NCBI RefSeq assembly: GCF_036039175.1
Contig: NZ_JAYXKP010000001.1
Coordinates: 558,001 to 622,000 of the forward strand
Reading direction: 5' to 3'
Origin: Marinilactibacillus sp036039175
GTDB lineage: Bacteria; Bacillota; Bacilli; Lactobacillales; Carnobacteriaceae_A
Length of the DNA stretch: 64,000 nt
Positions 51,956 to 60,276 of the stretch are shown here, in pieces. Position 1 is the first letter of the stretch. Every line of letters begins with the position of its first letter. The notes below the pieces were generated by a model. That model was not told the origin of the DNA and did not search any database. It was given only the letters and a program-made list of their open reading frames with translations. Both the position numbers and the translations under genes were made by a program.

Positions 51956-54547
51956 TCACTTTGTTTTGAAGACAAGCTGATGATCTTTTTCATCTACAGT
52001 AATGACTGCATCTGTTTTAATCTCATCAGCAATAATCATTTTCGCTATAGGGGTTTCAATTTCATTGGTCAAGTAACGCTTAATCGGTCGTGCACCAAAT
52101 GCAGGATCGTAGGATTCCTCAGCTATCCATTCTTTTGCTTTATCCGTTAATTCTAGATGGTAACCTCTAGTAGAAAGTCTCTCTTCCAAATTTAAGACTA
52201 ATTTTTCTACGATTTTTACCATATCTCGTTTCGTAATTGGTGAGAATAACACAATATCATCCAGTCGATTTAAAAACTCGGGTCTAAATGACTCAAATAA
52301 CCTTTTTCTGACTGTAGACTCAGTAGCTTCGTCAATGATGCCTTCTTCAGACGTTTCTTCAAGCAAAAGATCGGAACCAATGTTGCTTGTTAAGATTAAA
52401 ACTGTATTCTTGAAATCAATCAACTGTCCTTTAGAATCCGTTAGTCTGCCTTCATCAAGAACTTGAAGTAAAATGTTAAAAACATCTGGATGTGCCTTTT
52501 CAATTTCATCTAGCAACACTATAGTGTAAGGATGATTTCTGACTGCTTCTGTCAGTTGTCCACCTTCATCGTACCCTATATATCCTGGCGGTGAACCTAT
52601 TAATCTAGAGACGCTGTGTTTCTCCATGTATTCACTCATGTCTAATCTAATCATCTGATCTTTGGAATCAAATAAATTCATCGCTAAGGTTCTAGCCAAT
52701 TCTGTTTTACCAACACCAGTGGGTCCTAGAAAAAGAAAAGAGCCTAGTGGTCGATTTGGATCTTGTATTCCTGCTCTTGCTCTCAAAATCGCATCTGTTA
52801 CAACATCTACTGCTTTGTCCTGGCCGATTACTTGAGTTTTCATTGCAGTGTTCAGATTTAGAAGTTTATCTCTTTCGGTTTGTACCAGTTTATTTACAGG
52901 AATGCCCGTTATTCTGGCTACAACCTCAGCCATCTCGTCTTCTGTAACTGTTTCTTGTACCAGTCTATTTTCTGAAGCCTCATTTGATTGCTGAATTTCT
53001 TCTAGTTCCAGCAATTCTTTTTCAAGTGAAGGAATTACACCGTGTCTTAATCTAGCTGCTTCTTCTAGGTTATATTCAGATTCAGCATCTTCAAGTCTTC
53101 GTTTTTCTTGATCGATTTCTGATTTCTTGTCTTGTATATCTTGCATTGAAATTTTTTCTTTGTTCCATTTCAATGTAAGATTTTCCACTTCTTCTCTTAA
53201 AGAAGCTAATTCTTTTTGGATGATTTCTAGTCTTGACTGACTCTTATCATCTGTTTCTTCTTTCAATGCTTGCTCTTCTATTTCAAGTTGCATTTTTCTT
53301 CTAGTCAATTGATCCAGTTCTGTTGGCATAGAATTCATCTCAACTCGGATACTCGCACAAGCTTCATCGACTAGGTCAATGGCTTTGTCTGGAAGGAAAC
53401 GCTCCGTCATATAACGACTTGATAACTGAACCGCCGCGACTAGGGCATTATCTTGAATGTTCACCCCGTGGTGGATTTCAAACCGTTCTTTTAATCCCCT
53501 AAGAATACTGATTGCTTCTTCACTGGAAGGTTCATTAACGAAGACTTTTTGGAATCTTCTTTCTAGCGCTTTGTCTTTTTCCATATAGGTTTTATACTCA
53601 TTGATCGTTGTTGCTCCAATACAGTGCAATTCCCCTCTAGCTAGCATCGGCTTCAGTAAATTCCCCGCATCCATGCTACCTTCAGTTTTACCAGCCCCAA
53701 CAATTGTATGAATTTCATCGATAAATAAGATAATGGTACCATCACTTTTTTTCACTTCTTTTAAAACAGCTTTCAGTCTTTCTTCAAATTCTCCACGATA
53801 TTTAGCTCCAGCTATCAAAGCGCCCATATCCAGTGAGAAAATCTTTTTGTTCTTAATATTTTCTGGAACGTCATTTCTCACGATTCTTTGAGCTAGACCT
53901 TCAATAATGGCTGTTTTACCAACACCTGGTTCTCCTATTAGTATAGGATTATTCTTGGTCTTTCTGGATAAAATTCTGATGACATCTCTAATCTCATCAT
54001 CTCTACCGATAATAGGATCTTGATTGCCTTCTTTGACTTGTTTAATCATATCTACTGAATACGTTTCTAATGCTTGATAAGAAGATTCCTGAGATGCACT
54101 CTGCACAGTTTCTCCACCTCTCCATTCTAAAACTTTCTCTTTTAACACTTTTTCTGTTAGTCCAGCTTCCTCCAGATAAAAACGTAGAGGATGATTTTGA
54201 GACATCAGTGAAAGCATCACAACATCAACTGCAATAAAGTGATCTCCGAATTCTTCTGCTATTTTTTCTGCTTTTTGAAGAAGCTTAAATAATTCAGAAG
54301 ATAGTTGAGTACCATATTCAACCGAAGCTCCCTCTACGACTGGGATTTTATCTAGTTGACTTTCTAGTTGCTCAATTAAAGCACTCATATTCATTTCACA
54401 TTGTTCGTATAACTTGTATGCTAAATGATCTGGCTGCAGAAAAATTCTAAAGAGATGTGCCGTTTCAATAAACTGGTGACGTCTCACTTTAGCGATGTTT
54501 TGAGCTTCTGAAATAGATTCCTGCATGACCGTTGTATATTCAGCCAT
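51956..54547 (-). CDS. clpB: ATP-dependent chaperone ClpB
   Basis: 863-aa disaggregase. It has an N-terminal double-Clp domain (about 1-145), AAA-1 with GEPGVGKT near 201-208, a long middle coiled coil (about 405-520) typical of ClpB, and AAA-2 with GPTGVGKT near 600-607 and the SRLIGSPPGYIGYDEGG pore segment. It resolubilises aggregated protein with DnaK, encoded elsewhere. No CtsR or CIRCE operator is visible in the short upstream region. Confidence 0.96.
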   Translation of the reverse strand: MAEYTTVMQESISEAQNIAKVRRHQFIETAHLFRIFLQPDHLAYKLYEQCEMNMSALIEQLESQLDKIPVVEGASVEYGTQLSSELFKLLQKAEKIAEEFGDHFIAVDVVMLSLMSQNHPLRFYLEEAGLTEKVLKEKVLEWRGGETVQSASQESSYQALETYSVDMIKQVKEGNQDPIIGRDDEIRDVIRILSRKTKNNPILIGEPGVGKTAIIEGLAQRIVRNDVPENIKNKKIFSLDMGALIAGAKYRGEFEERLKAVLKEVKKSDGTIILFIDEIHTIVGAGKTEGSMDAGNLLKPMLARGELHCIGATTINEYKTYMEKDKALERRFQKVFVNEPSSEEAISILRGLKERFEIHHGVNIQDNALVAAVQLSSRYMTERFLPDKAIDLVDEACASIRVEMNSMPTELDQLTRRKMQLEIEEQALKEETDDKSQSRLEIIQKELASLREEVENLTLKWNKEKISMQDIQDKKSEIDQEKRRLEDAESEYNLEEAARLRHGVIPSLEKELLELEEIQQSNEASENRLVQETVTEDEMAEVVARITGIPVNKLVQTERDKLLNLNTAMKTQVIGQDKAVDVVTDAILRARAGIQDPNRPLGSFLFLGPTGVGKTELARTLAMNLFDSKDQMIRLDMSEYMEKHSVSRLIGSPPGYIGYDEGGQLTEAVRNHPYTIVLLDEIEKAHPDVFNILLQVLDEGRLTDSKGQLIDFKNTVLILTSNIGSDLLLEETSEEGIIDEATESTVRKRLFESFRPEFLNRLDDIVLFSPITKRDMVKIVEKLVLNLEERLSTRGYHLELTDKAKEWIAEESYDPAFGARPIKRYLTNEIETPIAKMIIADEIKTDAVITVDEKDHQLVFKTK

Positions 54548-54589
54548 ATTCTCTCCTTCTTTTTCCTAATAATTTGGTTTTTCTCTAAT

Positions 54590-54626
54590 AAAAAAGAACT
54601 GAGCTTTAAATTGAACTCAATTCTTT
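54590..54626 (-). terminator. Terminator after yitW
   Basis: On the minus strand AAGAATTGAGTT pairs with GCTCAGTTCTT with two imperfect pairs, ending in TTTTTTATT. It separates yitW from clpB. Confidence 0.78.
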
Positions 54627-54634
54627 TGATCCTA

Positions 54635-54976
54635 TTATCGTATACCTAATGCAATTCGAGCGTAACGGCTCATTCGAGTTGTATCCCACGCAGGATACCA
54701 GACTAATTTAACGTCTGTTTCTGTAATTTCAGGTACAGAATCCATTGCGTTCAAAATGTCTTCTGTAATCACATCTGCTAATGGACATCCCATAGTCGTC
54801 AATGTAATCTTGACTTCACAATATCCACCATTAAAAACATTGACTTCGTAAATTAATCCTAGATTCACGATATCAATCCCTAACTCCGGATCAATAACTT
54901 GTTCCATCGCTTCCATGATTTGATTTTTTATATCGCTCAGTTTTTCTTCTGACCATACAGATTTTTCTTCTGACAT
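54635..54976 (-). CDS. yitW: DUF59-family iron-sulfur assembly protein (YitW)
   Basis: 113-aa MIP18/PaaD-family protein. It has EQVIDPELGIDIVNLGLIYEV and the conserved Cys in LTTMGCPLAD. The family helps mature iron-sulfur proteins. The neighbour yitV matches the B. subtilis locus. AGGAGG precedes the ATG. Confidence 0.93.
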   Translation of the reverse strand: MSEEKSVWSEEKLSDIKNQIMEAMEQVIDPELGIDIVNLGLIYEVNVFNGGYCEVKITLTTMGCPLADVITEDILNAMDSVPEITETDVKLVWYPAWDTTRMSRYARIALGIR

Positions 54977-55041
54977 TAGCCTACCTCCTCAGTCACGTGT
55001 CTTTGTTTCATCATACCATATGGTATTCAGTTGTCTAGTCA

Positions 55042-55806
55042 TTATAAACCGAAACTCTTACTAAAAAACTCTGCCATTTCTACAGCAATTTCGTATGGTA
55101 CTTTATGACCATGACCCGAACCAATTGAGAACGAAATGTTCTCTGCATAGGACTCATTTTTAATCATTTCAATAAATGCTTCTGTTTGCTCAAATGGAAC
55201 AAGCTCATCTTTCGTACCATGCCAAAAGTACACAGGTTTACCTGCTAATTTTTGAGGCTGTTCTTTTAGCGAAATTGTATCCAGTTGTCTTTTCATCTCA
55301 TCGTTAATAAGTCCGTCGACACTTTCATACCCATCGTACCATTTTGATGTTAATAACCATTTTGAAAATTCAATTGGCGAAGGATTCCCCATTAAAATTG
55401 CCGCTGAATGGATCCAGTCAAATTGCGTTAACATCGCACTAGTGGTAATCCCACCCATTGACAATCCACTGATGCCAAACCTTTCTGGATCAGACAATCC
55501 CTTTGAAAGATAGTCTTTTCGGATATCTGATACTTCTTTTAAATTCTGTGAAACGACTTTCCAAAACACTGTATGATCTTGTGGTTTACCCGCTACCTGT
55601 ACTCTTTCCCCATGCATATAAGCTTCAGGCAAAATGGCTCTAATCCCTTTTTTAGCTAATTCGTACCCCTGCACAAGAACGGATTCTTTATGACTTGTCC
55701 ATCCATGATAAAAAATAACCGTCGGAATTTCTTCATTTATTAGGTCTTCTTTTACCACCTCAAGTATGGGTATATCGTTGATTGTTTTTTGAATGATCTG
55801 AAACAT
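55042..55806 (-). CDS. yitV: Alpha/beta hydrolase YitV
   Basis: 254-aa putative esterase from the ATG at 55806 (AGGAG seven bases upstream). The nucleophile elbow is GLSMGG, the acid Asp is in HGTKDELVPFEQ and the C-terminal His in GSGHGHKVP. It is soluble, without a signal peptide. The substrate is unknown. It lies upstream of yitW and divergent from the HAD gene, as in Bacillus. Confidence 0.88.
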   Translation of the reverse strand: MFQIIQKTINDIPILEVVKEDLINEEIPTVIFYHGWTSHKESVLVQGYELAKKGIRAILPEAYMHGERVQVAGKPQDHTVFWKVVSQNLKEVSDIRKDYLSKGLSDPERFGISGLSMGGITTSAMLTQFDWIHSAAILMGNPSPIEFSKWLLTSKWYDGYESVDGLINDEMKRQLDTISLKEQPQKLAGKPVYFWHGTKDELVPFEQTEAFIEMIKNESYAENISFSIGSGHGHKVPYEIAVEMAEFFSKSFGL

Positions 55807-55897
55807 GTGCACACTCCTATTACATATACTTTTTATTTTCAGTTTGTTATACTTAGATAGATATCTTCGATTATTTTATCACATATCAAATTTATTT

Positions 55898-55918
55898 AAT
55901 ATCAGACTAACTGATATT
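55898..55918. repeat. Operator-like inverted repeat upstream of yitU
   Basis: AATATCAG and CTGATATT flank a 5-bp centre and lie just before the yitU ribosome-binding site AGGAG, in the divergent region between yitV and yitU. It may be an operator. Confidence 0.35.
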
Positions 55919-55941
55919 TATTGTTTAAAAGGAGTATTGGG

Positions 55942-56754
55942 ATGAACCGAAAATTGATTGCACTCGATCTGGATGGAACAACTTTAAATGATGTTCAACA
56001 GATCACAACAGAAACGCACAATGTTTTAAATAAGCTAAGAGACCAAGGACATATCGTATCCATTGCGACCGGTAGACCTTTCAGAAATAGTCACTATTAT
56101 TACAAACAATTAGAAATGACTACCCCCATCGTAAACTTTAATGGCGCATGGTGTCATAACCCTTCAGATAAAGATTGGGACTATGGTTATCATAAATCCC
56201 TTAGCAGAGACTTAGCTATTTCAATGCTATCTTTGAAAGACGATCCAGAAGTTCAACTGATTGCTGCTGAATCTAGAGATGGTATTTATATCCATGGTGA
56301 TTATGTTCCTTATCCAGACTTTTTCCCAGATGGTGTGGAAGTTAGTAAACAATTATCTTCCAAAACGCTTCTAATCGATCCAACTTCAGTAGGCGTCTTC
56401 ACAAATACACAGCAGAATCAGCCTAAATTAGAAGAGCGAATTATCAAACATTACGGAGAGGCTGTTGAAGTCAGAACATGGGGTGGATTTGCTCCTTGTC
56501 TTGAAATCGTTGCAGCTGGTGTCCAAAAAGCTATGGGTGTAGAACGTATTGCTTCTTATTACAATATTGACCGCAAAGATATTCTAGCCTTTGGTGATGA
56601 AGAAAATGATTATGAAATGATTCAATATGCTGGACATGGTGTAGTCATGAAAAATGGTAACGACAAACTTAAAGTTGTTGCAGATGATCTTACTGGGAAA
56701 TCTAATCACGATAACGGATTAGCAGATTACCTAGCAAACTATTTCAACTTGTAA
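55942..56754 (+). CDS. yitU: HAD-family phosphatase, Cof type (YitU-like)
   Basis: 270-aa HAD hydrolase from the ATG at 55942 (GGAG upstream). It has the nucleophile motif DLDGTT (10-15), motif II SIATGR, and motif IV FGDEENDYEMI near 222-232, so all catalytic aspartates are kept. YitU of B. subtilis dephosphorylates a riboflavin-pathway intermediate; the same role is possible but unproven, since this family has broad specificity. It is the only plus-strand protein gene and is divergent from yitV. Confidence 0.85.
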   Translation: MNRKLIALDLDGTTLNDVQQITTETHNVLNKLRDQGHIVSIATGRPFRNSHYYYKQLEMTTPIVNFNGAWCHNPSDKDWDYGYHKSLSRDLAISMLSLKDDPEVQLIAAESRDGIYIHGDYVPYPDFFPDGVEVSKQLSSKTLLIDPTSVGVFTNTQQNQPKLEERIIKHYGEAVEVRTWGGFAPCLEIVAAGVQKAMGVERIASYYNIDRKDILAFGDEENDYEMIQYAGHGVVMKNGNDKLKVVADDLTGKSNHDNGLADYLANYFNL

Positions 56755-56757
56755 AAA

Positions 56758-56815
56758 ATAACACTTTGAGCGAAAGCACTGTAAACTGCTTTTTACTCAA
56801 AGTGTTTTTATTTTT
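56758..56815. terminator. Bidirectional terminator between yitU and crtN
   Basis: ACACTTTGAG (56761-56770) and CTCAAAGTGT (56796-56805) pair perfectly, with an inner AAAGCA/TGCTTT pairing. T runs follow on both strands, so it ends both convergent genes. Confidence 0.9.
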
Positions 56816-58307
56816 ATTTCTTATCATCTAGTAATAGTTCATCTACTGCAATTTTAGCAGAAGTCAATACGATCGGAACACCTGCTCCAGGATGCGTACT
56901 ACTACCTGTGAAGTAAAGATTCTCACAGTTTTTTGCTTTTGCTTGCGGTCTAAAGTGATTACTTTGAGTTAACGTAGGTTGAAGTCCAAAGCACGCACCA
57001 TTATATGCATTGAATTTATCTCTCCAGTCAACGGGTGTCATGTAAGACTCAGAAATTACTTCATCTTCTACATTTTCAAATCCTTCAATGGTTTTCAGCT
57101 TCATGAAAACTCTATCTCTGTAATATTGAATCGTATCTTCATTCCATTCGTACTTAGAAGTAGATAAATCTGATACAGGTACCAGAATATAAAGTCCATC
57201 TTTTCCTTCAGGAGCAAGGGATTGATCCATTTTAGAGCCCATGTATACATAAAAAGAAGGGTCGCTTAGAACGTCTCCTGAAAATATATCTTCTAAGTTC
57301 TCATCAAGATCTTTAGAGAAGACAAAGTTATGGATGTTTTCAATTTGCTCATATTTTTTGTCCATACCAAGATACATAATAAAGCAAGAACAAGAATATT
57401 TCATTTTATCAATTTTCTTGTCTGTATACTTGCCTTTAGACTTTTGATCTTTCACTAAATTCTTCATAGCGTATGGAAAATCTGCATTACACATTACAAA
57501 GTCGGAATGAATAATTTCGTCATTAATTTTAATTCCTTTTGCTTCTTGTTTTTCAATAACGATTTCTTCGACGGAAGTATCGTATTGAACTTTTCCACCT
57601 AGTTCTAAAAATAGCTTTTCCATACCGGTGGCCATCGTATGCATTCCGCCTTTAATAAACCATATACCATATAGATACTCGATCATTGGAATGATGGTGT
57701 ATAATGAAGGGCCGTTATTCGGCGAAACTCCAATATATAAAGTTTGAAAACTTAAGATCTGCTGTAGTCTTTTATCTTTGATGTATTTACCAATCGAATG
57801 GTTGGCACTGTCAAATGTCTTCAGTTTAAGTGCTTGGTGTATTACTTTTGGATTGTAAAAGTCACTCGCATTTCTAAAAGGTCTCTGAATGAAATGATCT
57901 TTGGCTACGATGTAACGTTCATAGATATCCTTAAGATAACCCAAAAATCCAGCCATATCCTGATCACTAATGTTTTCCATTTCTTGGGTAATCTTTGTTA
58001 AATCTGAAGAAACATTAATTTTTTCGTCTCCAAAAAATGCCGTGTACATCGGATCTAACCTTTGCATCGGAATATAGTCGTCTGGGTTACGTCCGGCTAA
58101 TTCAAAAACTTCTTTATAGATATCCGGCATCATAACGAGACTTGGTCCCATGTCAAAAGTAAAACCATCTTTTTGCAACTGATTCATCTTTCCACCAGGA
58201 ATCGATTCTTTTTCGTATAAGGTTACATCATACCCTGCATGTTGCAATCGAATTGCACTTGCCAAACCAGCTGCACCTGCACCAATTACACTAACTGTCT
58301 TCTTCAT
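56814..58307 (-). CDS. crtN: Dehydrosqualene (4,4'-diapophytoene) desaturase CrtN
   Basis: 497-aa FAD enzyme from the ATG at 58307 (GAGG five bases upstream). The dinucleotide loop GAGAAGLASAIRLQ is at the N-terminus, followed by DGFTFDMGPSLVMMPDIYKEVF, FQTLYIGVSPNNGPSLY and the C-terminal STHPGAGVPIVLTSAKIAVDE, all as in staphylococcal CrtN. It makes C30 carotenoids such as diaponeurosporene, which protect membranes from oxidation. No crtM is adjacent, so the substrate must come from a gene elsewhere. It follows the ABC exporter ATPase by 13 bp, in the same operon. Confidence 0.93.
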   Translation of the reverse strand: MKKTVSVIGAGAAGLASAIRLQHAGYDVTLYEKESIPGGKMNQLQKDGFTFDMGPSLVMMPDIYKEVFELAGRNPDDYIPMQRLDPMYTAFFGDEKINVSSDLTKITQEMENISDQDMAGFLGYLKDIYERYIVAKDHFIQRPFRNASDFYNPKVIHQALKLKTFDSANHSIGKYIKDKRLQQILSFQTLYIGVSPNNGPSLYTIIPMIEYLYGIWFIKGGMHTMATGMEKLFLELGGKVQYDTSVEEIVIEKQEAKGIKINDEIIHSDFVMCNADFPYAMKNLVKDQKSKGKYTDKKIDKMKYSCSCFIMYLGMDKKYEQIENIHNFVFSKDLDENLEDIFSGDVLSDPSFYVYMGSKMDQSLAPEGKDGLYILVPVSDLSTSKYEWNEDTIQYYRDRVFMKLKTIEGFENVEDEVISESYMTPVDWRDKFNAYNGACFGLQPTLTQSNHFRPQAKAKNCENLYFTGSSTHPGAGVPIVLTSAKIAVDELLLDDKK

Positions 58308-58320
58308 TTTTTCCTCTTTT

Positions 58321-58998
58321 CTATTTGTCTGTTTGTCTTTCAAGTACGCCATCTTTCATAACGTATACAGAATCACAATACTCTGTCAATCGCTCATCAT
58401 GCGTTACCATAATCGTGGCTTTTTTCTTGTTTTTAGTTTCTCTTGCGAGTATTTCTACCACTTCAAAAGCTCTAGAAGTGTCCAAACTAGCTGTAGGTTC
58501 ATCTGCTAATATCACTGTAGGATCATGATAAAGCGCTCTAGCAATAGCTGCTCTTTGTCGTTCTCCACCAGACAGGTCCCCAGGGTATTTATCTGCTAAA
58601 TCTATTATATCTAACTCTTCTAATAATGTGTGAATTCTATCCGAATTTATAGTTGATTTTTCTACTTTATTTACAAGCATTAACTGCTCCTTAACTGTCA
58701 AGAAAGGTACAAGATTAGATGCTTGTAGAATAAACCCAATTTCTTTAAATCGTCTTTTTGCTCTTTCTTTCTCTTTTAACTCACTGAACTTCTCATTAGC
58801 AATCATAACCTTGCCTTCTGAAGGCTGCTGTAGTCCTCCAATAATCGTTAAAAAGGTACTTTTACCAGATCCACTAGGACCAATGATTGCAACAAACTCG
58901 CCTGGTTCCACTGAAAAGTTTGTTTCTTTCAATGCTTCTATTGTTTTACTACCATCTCTAAAACTTTTGCTGACTTGATTTAACTCAATTGCTTTCAT
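58321..58998 (-). CDS. ABC exporter ATPase, HrtA-like
   Basis: 225-aa ATPase of the MacB/LolD type. It has Walker A GPSGSGKST near 39-47, Q-loop QASNLVPFL, signature DLSGGERQR and Walker B VILADEPTASLD. The QASNLVPFLTV and EQL segments resemble HrtA, the ATPase of the heme efflux pump HrtBA. It pairs with the permease 9 bp upstream. Heme as substrate is an inference; a toxic lipid or peptide is also possible. Confidence 0.8.
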   Translation of the reverse strand: MKAIELNQVSKSFRDGSKTIEALKETNFSVEPGEFVAIIGPSGSGKSTFLTIIGGLQQPSEGKVMIANEKFSELKEKERAKRRFKEIGFILQASNLVPFLTVKEQLMLVNKVEKSTINSDRIHTLLEELDIIDLADKYPGDLSGGERQRAAIARALYHDPTVILADEPTASLDTSRAFEVVEILARETKNKKKATIMVTHDERLTEYCDSVYVMKDGVLERQTDK

Positions 58999-59007
58999 GG
59001 TTTCCCC

Positions 59008-60099
59008 CTACTCTATCGCTTCTAAAGGATCGATTTTCACTACTGTTCTTACTGAAAAAACAGCTCCCATTAGTGCAAACACAATGAGTGATGCCATTGT
59101 TGCAACTAAAAACAAGTAATTATTTTGATAAGGTACTGCTGAAGGTAAAAAGAACCCTGTAAGGATCGTTAATCCAAATCCGATTAATACACCTATTAAA
59201 GCTAATAGGAAGGTTTGAGCAATAACTGATTTTGCAATATATCCAGAAGAAATTCCCTGAGCCTTCATAACACCTAACATTGAAGCTTTTTGTAGTGTTA
59301 ATACATAGATAAAAATACCAATAACAAGCGCAGCAATTAACACTAGAAATCCAATCATCAAACCGAATGTCAGAACCTGTGCATTGTAACCTGGTAGTTT
59401 ATTAATAAATTCGCTAGTTGAGTAAACTTCCAGATCGTCGCTATCGATTGAAACTGTATCTATATCTCCGTCATTTCTTACGACAATACCATTTATAGGA
59501 TATTCTTGATTTTCCTCAATAATATCCACGTCATATTTGATCTTTTGAAAAGTTTCTACAGTTGTGTACAAGACAGGCGTTACACTAAACTTTGCCCCGT
59601 CCGTGAAACCAGCGATCTTCACTTCACGGTTTTGACCAGATAATTTGAGCATATCCCCTACTTGCAATCCCTCTTCTTCAGACAAAGAAATATCCGCTAC
59701 TACTGTATCCTCTTCAAATGTATCTCCTTCAACAATTTCTGGATTGAGAAACTCATTCGATTCAACTCCGAATATGGTTACATTGATATTATCTTCTGTA
59801 TCTTCTGAGCCATCTATTCTCACAATATTGGAACTAACACCTAGAACGGCCTTTTCATCTGACGTTACATAATCTTGCTCTTCGGCTTCAAACATTGAAC
59901 TATTCAAGTTTAAATTAGATTCATTCGTTAAAACAATACCATCCGCATCCCATTTATCAACTGCAGTACGATTCTCTTGAGCTAAGCCATAAGCTAAGCC
60001 AGTCAAAAAAGAAACAAGATACGATACCAATACTACAATACCAATTATCAGCGCAAACCTTGTTTTAGAGTGTTTAATTTCTTTCCAAGCTAAAAACAT
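59008..60099 (-). CDS. ABC exporter permease, HrtB/FtsX-like
   Basis: 363-aa permease from the ATG at 60099 (AAAGGAAAG upstream). The arrangement is MacB/FtsX-like: one N-terminal membrane helix (about 15-40), a large extracytoplasmic domain (about 45-245) and three C-terminal helices ending in VKIDPLEAIE. The start MFLAWKEIKHSKTRF matches the HrtB style. It forms an exporter with the downstream ATPase. No adjacent regulator (HrtR, HssRS or FhtR type) is visible. Confidence 0.78.
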   Translation of the reverse strand: MFLAWKEIKHSKTRFALIIGIVVLVSYLVSFLTGLAYGLAQENRTAVDKWDADGIVLTNESNLNLNSSMFEAEEQDYVTSDEKAVLGVSSNIVRIDGSEDTEDNINVTIFGVESNEFLNPEIVEGDTFEEDTVVADISLSEEEGLQVGDMLKLSGQNREVKIAGFTDGAKFSVTPVLYTTVETFQKIKYDVDIIEENQEYPINGIVVRNDGDIDTVSIDSDDLEVYSTSEFINKLPGYNAQVLTFGLMIGFLVLIAALVIGIFIYVLTLQKASMLGVMKAQGISSGYIAKSVIAQTFLLALIGVLIGFGLTILTGFFLPSAVPYQNNYLFLVATMASLIVFALMGAVFSVRTVVKIDPLEAIE

Positions 60100-60209
60100 A
60101 GTATCTTTCCTTTCTATTACAATTATGTATAACAACTGTTCGCATAGCCTAAACTCTATATTATCATAGATTACTTACAAATGGTGCATAAAGTGAATTA
60201 GTACAATAT

Positions 60210-60241
60210 AAAAAACCAGTCAGCATATAACTGACTGGTTT
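60210..60241 (-). terminator. Terminator after oppA
   Basis: AACCAGTCAG and CTGACTGGTT form a perfect 10-bp stem with a seven-base loop. On the minus strand it is followed by TTTTATA. It separates the opp genes from the exporter operon. Confidence 0.92.
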
Positions 60242-60276
60242 CCTTCATATAAAAGTAATTAAATTGTTTTGATGAA

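Noticed and set aside
55013..55026. ATACCATATGGTAT palindrome between yitV and yitW
   Set aside because: Short, AT-rich and without a promoter or T run; could easily arise by chance.
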